Source of the DNA: Bacillus smithii | GTDB lineage: Bacteria; Bacillota; Bacilli; Bacillales; DSM-4216 | DNA length: 64,000 bases | Direction: 5' to 3' | Assembly: GCF_001050115.1 (NCBI RefSeq) | Contig: NZ_CP012024.1 | Coordinates: 414,001 to 478,000, forward strand | Shown here: one piece after another, positions 53,865 through 63,191 of the stretch | Numbering within the stretch: position 1 is the stretch's first letter | Layout of the letters: each line of letters begins with the position of its first letter | Program-made: the position numbers and the translations under genes | Notes under the pieces: generated by a model | What the model saw: the letters and a program-made list of their open reading frames with translations, nothing else | Databases searched by the model: none | Told to the model about the DNA's origin: nothing

Positions 53865-55052
53865 TTGATACAAGATATTCTGCTTGAATTGGCAAAAGGC
53901 TTTGGAAAACTCTTTCTCCATCCGCTTTTTTATTTTTCTTTCATCTTCTCTGTCTGTATTGGATTATGGCGGGTAAAAAGAGAACGGAAAGATTTTGATA
54001 TCAGTGTATACGATATATACCACGAATTGCGCATGTTGCTTCCGGCCGGATTGGTCGCCGGGTTCATTATTTCCGCCTGTACGCTGGCTCTTGGTGTTGA
54101 AGTGTCTTGGTTTTCATGCGCACTGTTAGCCACGACCACTCTGCTGCTTAGCTTTTTCAGGGCCCGGTTTTTATCACCGGCATGGATTTTTGGCGGTGCG
54201 GCCATTCTGTATTATGTGGCGAAAGCAGCTGGCATGGGTTTGCCTAATGCTGATTCCACCGTTTCAGAACCGCTCGTATTTGTATCGCTCTCTGTTCTTG
54301 CGGGGCTTCTTCTTATAGGGGAAGGGGCTCTCATTTATCGAAATGCTTGGCGGGACACTTCGCCAAGACTTGTCCAAAGTCCGCGGGGATTGACGGTGGG
54401 CGCTCACTATTCTCAACGTACGTGGCTCATTCCTGTGTTTTTATTGCTACCTGCTGATCATATTCGTTCTTCTTTAGATTGGTGGCCGTTCTTTTCCATT
54501 GGAGCACAATCATTCACGTTGTTTTTCTTTCCTTTTTTAATAGGGTTTGAACGGACGATGACGGCTTCTATTCCGGAGAGGGCGTTGAAGGAAACGGGCA
54601 GAAAGGTGATTTGGCTCGGTGTGCTCACCTTATTGCTTGCCTTCGTGTCTCATTGGGTCCCGGTCATAAGCTATGCAGCCTTGATCTTTGCTTTTGCCGG
54701 TCGGTTGGCGATTTCCTATTTTGACCACAATCGGCAAAAAAGCCAGCCCCATTTTTTTACTCCCAGTACGAAAGGTGTTTTGATTTTGGGGGTTCTCCCC
54801 TTTACACCCGCTCATAAAATGGGACTGAAAAGCGGGGAAATTATCCGTAAAACGAACGGAGTGGAAGTCAACAGCGAGAAAGAATTTTATGAAGCGCTTC
54901 AACGCAACCGTGCATTTTGCAAATTGGAAGTGTATGATGTGAACGGCCAAGTTCGCTTTGCCCAAAGTTCTTTATATGAAGGCGAACACCATGAACTTGG
55001 GTTAATTTTCATTGATGAAGAAAGACATATAAACGGGTCAGCTGTATCATAG
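53865..55052 (+). CDS. minJ: Division-site topology protein MinJ (PDZ membrane protein)
   Basis: This 395-residue protein has about eight membrane segments (residues 15-280) and a C-terminal cytoplasmic PDZ-like domain (about 300-375, GVLPFTPAHKMGLKSGEIIRKTNGVEV). MinJ bridges DivIVA and MinD at cell poles and division sites. It starts with TTG after AAAGGATGG. Its position after ctpB is the B. subtilis order (yvjD). Confidence 0.9.
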   Translation: MIQDILLELAKGFGKLFLHPLFYFSFIFSVCIGLWRVKRERKDFDISVYDIYHELRMLLPAGLVAGFIISACTLALGVEVSWFSCALLATTTLLLSFFRARFLSPAWIFGGAAILYYVAKAAGMGLPNADSTVSEPLVFVSLSVLAGLLLIGEGALIYRNAWRDTSPRLVQSPRGLTVGAHYSQRTWLIPVFLLLPADHIRSSLDWWPFFSIGAQSFTLFFFPFLIGFERTMTASIPERALKETGRKVIWLGVLTLLLAFVSHWVPVISYAALIFAFAGRLAISYFDHNRQKSQPHFFTPSTKGVLILGVLPFTPAHKMGLKSGEIIRKTNGVEVNSEKEFYEALQRNRAFCKLEVYDVNGQVRFAQSSLYEGEHHELGLIFIDEERHINGSAVS

Positions 55053-55074
55053 CAGTTGTTTCCCGCGATAAAGA

Positions 55075-55131
55075 GAGGCCACCCTTTTAGCGAAATGTTC
55101 TTCGTAACATGAAAAGGGCGGTCTTTTTTCA
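55075..55131 (+). terminator. Terminator after minJ
   Basis: An interrupted stem (AGGCCACCCTTTT / AAAAGGGCGGTCT) with an inner ATGTTCTTCGTAACAT hairpin, then six T. Confidence 0.85.
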
Positions 55132-55291
55132 TCCATAAGATTGGCGAATGGCGCCCACCGTAACCGAGATGAGACGGGCATTGGTCCGGTAACGATCTCC
55201 ATAATGATTCGATGGTTCATCCATTTTAGTGGAAACTTTCAACAAAAATTGATACAATCATTCGCAATATACTTTTTAAGGAGGATGGACG

Positions 55292-55942
55292 ATGGGAGTA
55301 CACAACTACTTTAAAAGTTTATCAGACTTAGAAAATCTGTTTCGTTGTCCGGGAAAATTTAAATATCAAGAGCACTCGGTTGCAGCCCATTCTTTTAAAG
55401 TGACGAAAATTGCCCAATTTTTAGGGACGGTAGAAGAAGCGCATGGCGAAAAAGTAGATTGGAAAGCGTTGTATGAAAAAGCGCTCAACCATGATTATGC
55501 GGAATTGTTTACCGGCGATATAAAAACGCCTGTGAAATACGCTTCGAATGAATTGAAAGAGCTATTTTCACAGGTGGAAGCGCAAATGACGAAGAAATTT
55601 GTGGAAAAAGAATTTCCTGAAGAATTTCAATCGATCTATATGGAACGGTTTCAAGAAGGGAAAGATGATACATTAGAGGGGAGAATTTTATCAGTGGCGG
55701 ATAAAATTGATTTGCTCTATGAATCTTTCGGGGAAATCCAAAAAGGAAATCCGGAACCGCTATTCCGCGAAATTTATCAGGAAGCTTTGTCCACTATTAT
55801 GGAGTTTAAAGATATGAATTGCGTTCAATACTTTTTGAAGGAAATCGTGCCTGATTTATTATCGGAGACATACATTCCGCAAAGTGAACTGGAACAAATG
55901 ACAGAAGATATTATTTTCAAAAAACAAAATCCGTCTGAATAA
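55292..55942 (+). CDS. YfbR-like HD-domain phosphohydrolase (5'-deoxynucleotidase type)
   Basis: This 216-residue HD-fold protein has metal ligands in EHSVAAHSFKV (His), ALNHDYAELFTGDIKTP (the HD pair) and SVADKIDLLYES (distal Asp). The EHS...HSF and ELFTGDIKTPVKY pattern is that of YfbR-type 5'-deoxynucleotidases that dephosphorylate dNMPs. It stands alone with an AAGGAGG site. This gene is not in the B. subtilis minJ-uvrB interval as far as I recall. Confidence 0.86.
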   Translation: MGVHNYFKSLSDLENLFRCPGKFKYQEHSVAAHSFKVTKIAQFLGTVEEAHGEKVDWKALYEKALNHDYAELFTGDIKTPVKYASNELKELFSQVEAQMTKKFVEKEFPEEFQSIYMERFQEGKDDTLEGRILSVADKIDLLYESFGEIQKGNPEPLFREIYQEALSTIMEFKDMNCVQYFLKEIVPDLLSETYIPQSELEQMTEDIIFKKQNPSE

Positions 55943-56032
55943 ACAGAAAGCAGTAATTTTTTGTAAATGACTTTTCAGTTTATTCTGTATGTTATATGAT
56001 GTATAGCAGAATGGTGCCAAAGGGGTGTGGAT

Positions 56033-56266
56033 ATGGAAGGGAAAATATTGTTGGCAATGTTTGTTCCCGGATTACTGGTGCTGCTGTTTGCACGTATCAC
56101 GTATAATGAAGTCATTGGACTGGTTTTAACTGTCGCCTTAATCGCTGCTTCCGCTTACAAAGGATATACTCATACGTGGCCTTTGGTGATCATTGATGCC
56201 GCTTCTTTAACGGCTGGATTTTGGTTATCGAACTATTGGAAAAGAAGTCAAAAGAAAAGCGCTTAG
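56033..56266 (+). CDS. csbA: General stress membrane protein CsbA
   Basis: This 77-residue protein has three predicted membrane helices (LLAMFVPGLLVLLFARITYN, VIGLVLTVALIAASAYKGY, WPLVIIDAASLTAGFWLSNYW). It matches CsbA, a sigma-B target of unknown biochemical role located upstream of uvrB in B. subtilis. The ATG at 56033 is better spaced from AGGGG than the GTG at 56027. No clear sigma-B promoter was found. Confidence 0.9.
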   Translation: MEGKILLAMFVPGLLVLLFARITYNEVIGLVLTVALIAASAYKGYTHTWPLVIIDAASLTAGFWLSNYWKRSQKKSA

Positions 56267-56473
56267 GAACTGTTGCTGATGATTCCTGGCGCTATTTTTT
56301 TGCTGCTGAGGTTGCATGAATAGGCAGATTTTGAGCTTTAAACGAGACGCTACGGCCTTTTGATCCCGCGTGATCAGACAGCGGACTCCCACTGATAGAA
56401 GTTCACCAATGAAAGACAGTGTAATAACCTCTGATTGAAAACATTTCCATTGTTTTTTTGAATATGTTTATCG

Positions 56474-56508
56474 CATAAAAAAGCAGCTTATTTTTTGGGG
56501 CTGCTTTT
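56474..56508. terminator. Bidirectional terminator overlapping a stop codon
   Basis: AAAAAAGCAGC pairs with GCTGCTTTTTT. It covers the last codons of the minus-strand gene at 56488. Confidence 0.75.
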
Positions 56509-56745
56509 TTGATTGTTTTTGTTCTTGCTCTTGCTCTTTTTTTTATATAGTCTTATGACTTGCTTGATGATGTACACAATAAAAAAGAGAGCAAGCGTTA
56601 TAATTTCTTCTTTTTCCATTTTTCGAAAGGGGTCGAGCGTTTTTAAAAACGCATTTTGATATCGGTACCCTAACAGTAAATCGAGTGAAAAAATTAAAGC
56701 GAAAAGAACCGCGATGATTAAAAGAACGGTAAAAATGACCTTCAT
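56488..56745 (-). CDS. Small two-helix membrane protein of unknown function
   Basis: This 85-residue protein has a first helix MKVIFTVLLIIAVLFALIFS and a second near residues 50-65 (IITLALFFIVYIIKQVIRL). The Lys/Ser/Asn-rich tail is cytoplasmic. I chose the ATG at 56745 with GAGGATG upstream; the open frame continues to 56862, but that part shows no membrane or family pattern and would overlap the gerK promoter region. I recognise no family. Confidence 0.65.
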   Translation of the reverse strand: MKVIFTVLLIIAVLFALIFSLDLLLGYRYQNAFLKTLDPFRKMEKEEIITLALFFIVYIIKQVIRLYKKKSKSKNKNNQKSSPKK

Positions 56746-56881
56746 GATGACATCCTCACAACATATGTTTTCTTTATTTTTCTCTATTTTGTCCCAGATC
56801 ATGTAAGAAAAAAAGTTCGTATAATCTCCACGGTATATGCGGGAAACTACAGATACATCCATTTTTTGAAAACGAGGGATT

Positions 56882-58537
56882 ATGATGGGATTGTTTAAGA
56901 AAATGTTCTTTCATAAAGGCAAAAAGAACAAACAGAAAAAACAGGTGAGCAAAAAACAAGAGCAATTAGGACAATCCAAAAATGTGCCAAAAGGAGATAT
57001 AGAGAAATCGCTTGCGACCAATATAGATGTCATCAAAGAAACAACGGGCAACAGCAGCGATATCATTGTTCGTGTCATCAAAATGGGTCAGGAAGCGGAT
57101 GTCACAGCTGCCATTATTTATACGGAAGGGCTTGTAGACGATCTGACCGTAAAAGACTTTTTGATAGAATCGGCCATGAAAGATACGAACGAACAAAATT
57201 TGGAAAACCCGAAGTTAGCGCTTCAGGTATTGAAAGAAAAAATTTTACCGATCGGAGAAGTGAAGGAATTAGATTGTTGGGAAGATTTGTTTACCAATTT
57301 AATGACGGGACAAACGATCATCCTGGTAGATGGCGTTTCTAAAGCGTTAACGGCTAATACAAGAGGAGGGGAAAAGCGGCAAATATCGGAGCCGGTTACG
57401 GAAATTTCCATTCGCGGGCCGAAGGACAGTTTTACGGAAACGATCCGAACAAACAGTGCCTTAATCAGAAAAAGAATTAAAAATCCGAATCTATGGCTGG
57501 AATCCATGAAAATTGGCAAAGTGACGCAGACAGATGTGGCGATTATGTATATTAAAGGAATTGTCAATGAAAAAGTGGTAGAGGAAGTCAGGATAAGGTT
57601 AAAGCGGATCAATATCGATAGTATTCTGGAGACTGGCTACATAGAACAGCTGATTGAGGACAAAACGTTTACTACTTTTCCAACGTTGTTTCATACCGAA
57701 AGACCGGATGTGGCGGCGGCTAATTTATTGGAAGGAAGAGTAGCGATATTGGTGGATGGCACACCATATGTCCTCTTGGCGCCGGCCGTTTTTATCCAGT
57801 TTTTTCAGGCGGTGGATGATTATTATGGCAGGTTTGATCTTAGTTCTGCCCTCCGTTTTTTACGAGTGCTGATTTTTTTTATTTCTCTCGTAGGTCCGGC
57901 TATCTATATTGCAGCGACTACTTTTCATCAGGAAATGATACCGACCCCTCTTGTGATTGCGCTGGCAGCACAGCGTGAATCGGTTCCTTTTCCGGCGTTT
58001 GTGGAAGCAATGATTATGGAAGTAACGTTTGAAATTTTGCGTGAGGCCGGGGTAAGGCTTCCGCGGGCAATCGGACAAACGGTATCGATTGTGGGGGCGA
58101 TTGTCCTTGGCCAGTCAGCGGTTCAAGCAGGATTTGTATCGCCGGCTATGCTCATTGTCGTTTCGATTACAGCGATTGCCAATTTTGCGACCCCTGCTTA
58201 TTCTATTGCGATATCGGCGCGATTGATTCGTTTTATTATTGCGGTGATGGCGGCGACATTCGGGTTTTACGGCTGCTTAATGGGCATATTGGTGATGGTG
58301 ATTCATCTATGCAGCCTTCGCTCATTTGGGGTGCCGTATATGACTCCGCTTGCTCCTTTTATTCCGGCTAATTTTGGCGACACAGTAGTTCGCAAGCCAA
58401 TCTGGGAATATAAAGAGAGACCTCGTATCATTAGCCAATCGAATATTACAAGAGCGGGTGAACATCAACGGCCACAGCCGCCGGATCATTCCTATTCTCA
58501 GAAAGAGAATGAAAAAGGTGAAAAAAATGATTCGTAA
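56882..58537 (+). CDS. gerKA: Spore germinant receptor subunit A (GerK/GerA family)
   Basis: This 551-residue A subunit has a hydrophilic N-terminal domain (about 1-300, with EGLVDDLTVKDFLI and YIKGIVNEKVVEEVR), then five or so membrane segments (PTPLVIALAAQRESVPFPAFVEA, LPRAIGQTVSIVGAIVLGQSAV) and a short tail. With B and C subunits it senses nutrients in the spore inner membrane and triggers germination. The order A-C-B matches gerK of B. subtilis, but the germinant cannot be told from sequence. It overlaps gerKC. Confidence 0.93.
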   Translation: MMGLFKKMFFHKGKKNKQKKQVSKKQEQLGQSKNVPKGDIEKSLATNIDVIKETTGNSSDIIVRVIKMGQEADVTAAIIYTEGLVDDLTVKDFLIESAMKDTNEQNLENPKLALQVLKEKILPIGEVKELDCWEDLFTNLMTGQTIILVDGVSKALTANTRGGEKRQISEPVTEISIRGPKDSFTETIRTNSALIRKRIKNPNLWLESMKIGKVTQTDVAIMYIKGIVNEKVVEEVRIRLKRINIDSILETGYIEQLIEDKTFTTFPTLFHTERPDVAAANLLEGRVAILVDGTPYVLLAPAVFIQFFQAVDDYYGRFDLSSALRFLRVLIFFISLVGPAIYIAATTFHQEMIPTPLVIALAAQRESVPFPAFVEAMIMEVTFEILREAGVRLPRAIGQTVSIVGAIVLGQSAVQAGFVSPAMLIVVSITAIANFATPAYSIAISARLIRFIIAVMAATFGFYGCLMGILVMVIHLCSLRSFGVPYMTPLAPFIPANFGDTVVRKPIWEYKERPRIISQSNITRAGEHQRPQPPDHSYSQKENEKGEKNDS

Positions 58538-59756
58538 GCGGTCCTTATTGTTCATGATAGTATGTGTGCAACTTCTCCTTTCGGGGTGTTGGAGCAAGCG
58601 TGAACTGACCGATCTGGCGTTGGTGTTGGCACTCGGCATCGATATGACGAAGGATGGAAAATATGAGGTCAGCATGCAAATTGTCAATCCCGGAAATGTG
58701 GCCGGGGCTGTCCAGCAAGGTGGCGGAGGAGGACAAGGACTGCCGATAGTCGTGTATCATCAAAAAGGTGATAACATCGTTGAAGCTGCCAGAAAAGCTT
58801 CTACAATGATTTCAAGGCGTTTGTACTTTTCTCATACGAATATGCTCGTAATAGGAGAAAAAGTGGCTAAAAAAAATATACCTGTTATACTGGAAGCCAT
58901 CGAAAGAGACCAACAATTTCGAAGCACAACTACGATGGTGGTTGCAAAAGGAACAAAGGCGCAGACCATTTTAGAAACTTTGACGCCAATTGATAAAATT
59001 CCCGCTGATCAAATTCGCAAAACGCTGACGACTTCCGAGTCAATATGGAGTGAAACTTTCCCAACCAAAATTGCTGATGTCATTCAACAATTGATTTCCC
59101 CGGGAAAACAACCGGTCATTCCGGGGATCAGGCTGATCCATAACAGTGAACAAAGGGGGACGATGGAAAACCTGCAAAGAACAAATCCGGTAAGTAATAT
59201 CGAAATAAGCGGATTCGCCATGATTAAAGATGGAAAACTAAAAAAATGGGTGTACGGCAAAACAGCGCGAGGAGTAACCTGGTCGCTGGGAAAGATGAGG
59301 TCCACGAGTGTAAGCGTCGATTGGGGTGGAAGAAAAAAGGCCCTTTCCTATGAAGTGGTTCGGGACAAAACAAAGCTGACAGCCAAAGTGAAAAACGGAA
59401 AACCGGAAGGGTCCGTCTTGGTGAAAGTGGAAGGCGATATTGGAGAAATGCTCGTCCCGGTTGATATCACGAACTTACGAGTCATACAAAAAATTGAAAG
59501 ACAAACCAATAGAGAAATTGAAAGAGAAATTGAGCGAGCGATCAAAATCGCTCAACGGAACCACACGGATATTTTTGGCTTTGGCGATGCGATCCATAGG
59601 CACGATCCGAAGTTTTGGAAAAGGGTACACACGAAGTGGAGCGATGATTATTTCCCAACTATGAACATAAAGGTTGAAGTGAGGACGCACATACGGCGTT
59701 CAGAATTGCGGACAAAATCATTCCTGTCCACTATTAAGGAAGAAAAAAGGCGGTGA
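58527..59756 (+). CDS. gerKC: Spore germinant receptor lipoprotein subunit C
   Basis: This lipoprotein has about 409 residues, with signal peptide RSLLFMIVCVQLLLSGCW (Cys lipidated) followed by the Ger(x)C fold (KRELTDLALVLALGIDMTKDG, RRLYFSHTNMLVIGE). The ATG at 58527 has AAAGGTG at seven bases; the ATG at 58509 is an alternative. It overlaps gerKA by 11 bases, so coupled translation is likely. Confidence 0.92.
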   Translation: MIRKRSLLFMIVCVQLLLSGCWSKRELTDLALVLALGIDMTKDGKYEVSMQIVNPGNVAGAVQQGGGGGQGLPIVVYHQKGDNIVEAARKASTMISRRLYFSHTNMLVIGEKVAKKNIPVILEAIERDQQFRSTTTMVVAKGTKAQTILETLTPIDKIPADQIRKTLTTSESIWSETFPTKIADVIQQLISPGKQPVIPGIRLIHNSEQRGTMENLQRTNPVSNIEISGFAMIKDGKLKKWVYGKTARGVTWSLGKMRSTSVSVDWGGRKKALSYEVVRDKTKLTAKVKNGKPEGSVLVKVEGDIGEMLVPVDITNLRVIQKIERQTNREIEREIERAIKIAQRNHTDIFGFGDAIHRHDPKFWKRVHTKWSDDYFPTMNIKVEVRTHIRRSELRTKSFLSTIKEEKRR

Positions 59757-59763
59757 TCCATGA

Positions 59764-60906
59764 ATGGAGAAGGCAAAAATAGACGGCCTCCAGTTATTCA
59801 TTCTCATTTTTTTATTTGAAATGGGAAGTGCCATTGTCCTCACTTTAGGAGTCCAGGCTAAGCAAGATGCTTGGATGACGATATTAGGTGGGTTGTTGGG
59901 AGGATTGCTTTTATTTCTTGTCTACCATCGCCTTTATCTGTATTTTCCCGACAAGTCTCTGGCCACTTATGCACAAGACCTTTTAGGGACGTTTGTAGGA
60001 AAAGTGATCGGCTTTGTCTATTGCATTTATTTTCTTTATTTAGCAGCAAGAGTGCTGCGCGATTTCGGGGAATTAGTGGCAACATTTGCCTATCCCGAGA
60101 CACCTGTGTTGATTATTAATGCCATTATGATGGCGACCATTTTATATGGCCTGAACAAAGGAATAGAAGTGATTGCGAGAACGAGCGAATTATCCTTTGT
60201 GGCTCTTTATTTGCTGGCGATTTCGGGCTTTGTATTGGTGGTCATTTCCGGTTTAATCAAACTGGAGAATTTACAGCCGATGCTGGAAAACGGGATTCGG
60301 CCTGTGTTGAAAACAATCGTTACGCAAACAATGTATGTACCGTTTGGTGAAATCGTTGTTTTCACCATGTTGCTGCCGTATTTAAACAAGCCCGAAAAAG
60401 GAAAAATCATTGGATTAACGGCGATTACGCTCAGTGGAATTAATTTAACCATCGTAAGTGTCGTCAACATCGCCGTGCTGGGGGTGGATGGTTTTTCAAG
60501 GGCGACTTTTCCTCTGTTAGCAACCATCCAGCAAATCGAAGTGGCTGATTTTTTGGAACGACTGGATATCTTTTTTTTGATCGCATTAGTGATTGTCGGT
60601 TTTATTAAAGTTAGTCTGTGTCTCTATGCCGCCTCCATCGGGATTGCGGAAATTTTTCGGATCTCTGATTATAAAAAGCTATTGTATTTGCTGGTTCCGA
60701 TCTTGATCATTGCATCGCTATCCATTGCCGATAATTTTTTTGAGCACATGAAAGAGGGGCTGGATTTAGTTCCCCTCGTTTTACACTTGCCGCTTCAAGT
60801 CGTCATTCCTATTTTTTTACTCATCATTGCCTTTTTTAAAAATAGAAAAAAACAAAAAAATAAGCAAGCAACAGAACAAACGGGAAAGGATTCAGCGGAA
60901 TCGTGA
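59764..60906 (+). CDS. gerKB: Spore germinant receptor subunit B (APC-type permease fold)
   Basis: This 380-residue protein has ten predicted membrane helices of the amino acid/polyamine transporter superfamily (QLFILIFLFEMGSAIVLTLG, PVLIINAIMMATILYGLNKG, PFGEIVVFTMLLPYL). It has a Lys/Gln-rich tail. B subunits bind the germinant. It follows gerKC by 7 bases with an AAAGGCGGTG site. No strong terminator follows. Confidence 0.93.
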   Translation: MEKAKIDGLQLFILIFLFEMGSAIVLTLGVQAKQDAWMTILGGLLGGLLLFLVYHRLYLYFPDKSLATYAQDLLGTFVGKVIGFVYCIYFLYLAARVLRDFGELVATFAYPETPVLIINAIMMATILYGLNKGIEVIARTSELSFVALYLLAISGFVLVVISGLIKLENLQPMLENGIRPVLKTIVTQTMYVPFGEIVVFTMLLPYLNKPEKGKIIGLTAITLSGINLTIVSVVNIAVLGVDGFSRATFPLLATIQQIEVADFLERLDIFFLIALVIVGFIKVSLCLYAASIGIAEIFRISDYKKLLYLLVPILIIASLSIADNFFEHMKEGLDLVPLVLHLPLQVVIPIFLLIIAFFKNRKKQKNKQATEQTGKDSAES

Positions 60907-61024
60907 AGATTGGCTTCTTTGCGCTGAGTATTGAATTTCTTTATGGAAAAGAAAATTTTATGCTTAAAAGAGTGATCAATGCCATTGATTGCTTTTATTT
61001 TTTATCCATTTCTTTGAATCGAAA

Positions 61025-61046
61025 CGAAAATTTGTTCGCATATAAT
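61025..61046 (+). promoter_or_regulatory. LexA (SOS) box and promoter -10 of uvrB
   Basis: CGAAAATTTGTTCG (61025-61038) is a near-palindromic match to the Bacillus SOS box CGAAC-N4-GTTCG, directly before TATAAT (61041-61046). It lies inside the 60907-61209 gap, which is otherwise leader. LexA bound there would block uvrBA until DNA damage. Confidence 0.8.
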
Positions 61047-61209
61047 TGGTGAAGGGGAAGGGAATTGTGGTAGAATGAGTTATAACCAGATAAAGGATTG
61101 TCTATCACCGTTCACCTTATGTGATCGTTTATATACACGAAACAGCCATTAAGGAAGAAATTCTTCTTTTCGGCTGATAAATGCTGTCAATATAGGGGGG
61201 ATCTTGCGA

Positions 61210-63186
61210 GTGGAAAATCGCTTCGAACTTGTTTCGAAATATCGTCCGCAAGGCGATCAGCCGAAAGCCATTCAACAGCTGGTAAAAGGAATACGGGAAG
61301 GAAAGAAGCATCAAACGCTTCTTGGTGCAACAGGAACAGGCAAAACGTTCACGATTTCGAATGTAATTAAAGAAGTGAATAAACCGACATTGGTCATCGC
61401 TCATAATAAAACGTTAGCCGGACAATTATACAGTGAGTTTAAAGAATTTTTCCCGAATAATGCAGTGGAATATTTCGTTAGTTATTACGACTATTATCAA
61501 CCGGAAGCGTATGTACCGCAGACGGATACGTATATAGAAAAAGATTCCAGCATCAATGATGAAATTGACAAATTGCGGCACTCTGCTACTTCCGCTCTGT
61601 TTGAACGGCGAGATGTCATTATCATTGCCAGCGTCTCCTGCATCTACGGTTTAGGTTCGCCGGAAGAATACCGGGATTTAGTCGTGTCTTTGCGTGTCGG
61701 TATGGAGATGGAGCGGGACCACCTTCTCCGTCGACTTGTGGATATCCAATACGAGCGCAATGACATTAACTTTCAGCGTGGGACCTTTCGTGTACGCGGC
61801 GATGTAGTCGAAATATTCCCCGCTTCCCGGGATGAGCACTGTATCCGAGTTGAGTTTTTTGGAGATGAAATCGACCGCATCCGCGAAGTCAATGCACTGA
61901 CAGGAGAAATTCTTGGTGAACGGGAACATGTGGCTATCTTCCCTGCTTCTCACTTCGTCACGAGAGAAGAAAAAATGAAGATGGCCATTCGCAATATTGA
62001 AATCGAACTGGAAGAACGTTTAAACGAGCTGAGAGACCAAGGAAAATTGCTGGAAGCGCAAAGACTGGAGCAGCGAACTCGATATGATTTGGAAATGATG
62101 AGAGAGATGGGGTTTTGCTCCGGAATCGAAAACTATTCCCGCCATTTGGCGTTAAGACCGCCGGGCTCCACTCCTTATACGCTTCTTGATTATTTTCCGG
62201 ATGATTTTTTAATCGTGGTCGATGAATCGCATGTGACATTACCGCAAATTCGTGGAATGTTCAACGGGGATAGAGCAAGAAAGCAAGTCCTGGTGGATCA
62301 CGGTTTCCGGCTGCCGTCTGCTTTGGACAACCGTCCTTTAACGTTTGAAGAGTTTGAGAAGCATATTAACCAAATTGTGTACGTATCAGCCACTCCGGGT
62401 CCTTACGAGATGGAACATTGCCCGGAAATGGTGGAACAAATCATCCGGCCGACCGGTTTGCTGGATCCGACCATCGATGTCCGCCCGATCGAAGGGCAAA
62501 TTGATGATTTGCTTGCCGAAATTCAAGAAAGAACGAAAAGAAATGAACGAGTGCTTGTGACCACTTTAACAAAGAAAATGGCAGAAGACTTGACGGATTA
62601 TTTGAAAGAAGTCGGCATAAAAGTGCAATACTTGCATTCGGAAGTAAAGACGTTGGAACGGATTGAAATCGTCCGCGATTTACGACTCGGAAAATTTGAT
62701 GTACTGGTCGGGATCAATTTATTAAGAGAAGGATTGGACATTCCGGAAGTTTCTCTTGTGGCGATTTTGGATGCCGACAAGGAAGGATTTTTGCGGTCGG
62801 AACGCTCTTTAATTCAAACGATTGGCCGCGCCGCTCGAAATGCAAACGGCCACGTCATCATGTATGCCGACCATATTACCGATTCGATGGAAAAAGCCAT
62901 TTCGGAAACAAAACGACGCCGTGCCATTCAGGAAGCGTACAATAAAGAGCATGGAATTATTCCCAAAACGATTCAAAAAGGCATTCGCGATGTCATTCGG
63001 GCTACTTATGCTGCGGAAGAAAAAGAAACGTACGAAAAATCTCCTAAGAAAAAATTATCTGCGGAAGAAAAGAATCGTTTGATTGCCAGTCTCGAAACAG
63101 AAATGAAAGAGGCAGCCAAAGCACTAGATTTCGAACGGGCTGCCCAGCTGCGTGATGCGATTTTAGAGTTAAAAGCGGAAGGATGA
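61210..63186 (+). CDS. uvrB: Excinuclease ABC subunit B
   Basis: This 658-residue DNA repair helicase has Walker A GATGTGKT (39-46), the beta-hairpin [13 protein letters not shown] that inserts into damaged DNA, DESH box, QTIGRAARN and a C-terminal UVR motif ([22 protein letters not shown]) that binds UvrC. I place the start at the GTG (61210, [10 protein letters not shown] as in B. subtilis, GGGGGG nine bases upstream); the TTG at 61204 is an alternative. The uvrA gene follows within 6 bases. Confidence 0.96.
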   Translation: MENRFELVSKYRPQGDQPKAIQQLVKGIREGKKHQTLLGATGTGKTFTISNVIKEVNKPTLVIAHNKTLAGQLYSEFKEFFPNNAVEYFVSYYDYYQPEAYVPQTDTYIEKDSSINDEIDKLRHSATSALFERRDVIIIASVSCIYGLGSPEEYRDLVVSLRVGMEMERDHLLRRLVDIQYERNDINFQRGTFRVRGDVVEIFPASRDEHCIRVEFFGDEIDRIREVNALTGEILGEREHVAIFPASHFVTREEKMKMAIRNIEIELEERLNELRDQGKLLEAQRLEQRTRYDLEMMREMGFCSGIENYSRHLALRPPGSTPYTLLDYFPDDFLIVVDESHVTLPQIRGMFNGDRARKQVLVDHGFRLPSALDNRPLTFEEFEKHINQIVYVSATPGPYEMEHCPEMVEQIIRPTGLLDPTIDVRPIEGQIDDLLAEIQERTKRNERVLVTTLTKKMAEDLTDYLKEVGIKVQYLHSEVKTLERIEIVRDLRLGKFDVLVGINLLREGLDIPEVSLVAILDADKEGFLRSERSLIQTIGRAARNANGHVIMYADHITDSMEKAISETKRRRAIQEAYNKEHGIIPKTIQKGIRDVIRATYAAEEKETYEKSPKKKLSAEEKNRLIASLETEMKEAAKALDFERAAQLRDAILELKAEG

Positions 63187-63191
63187 CCATC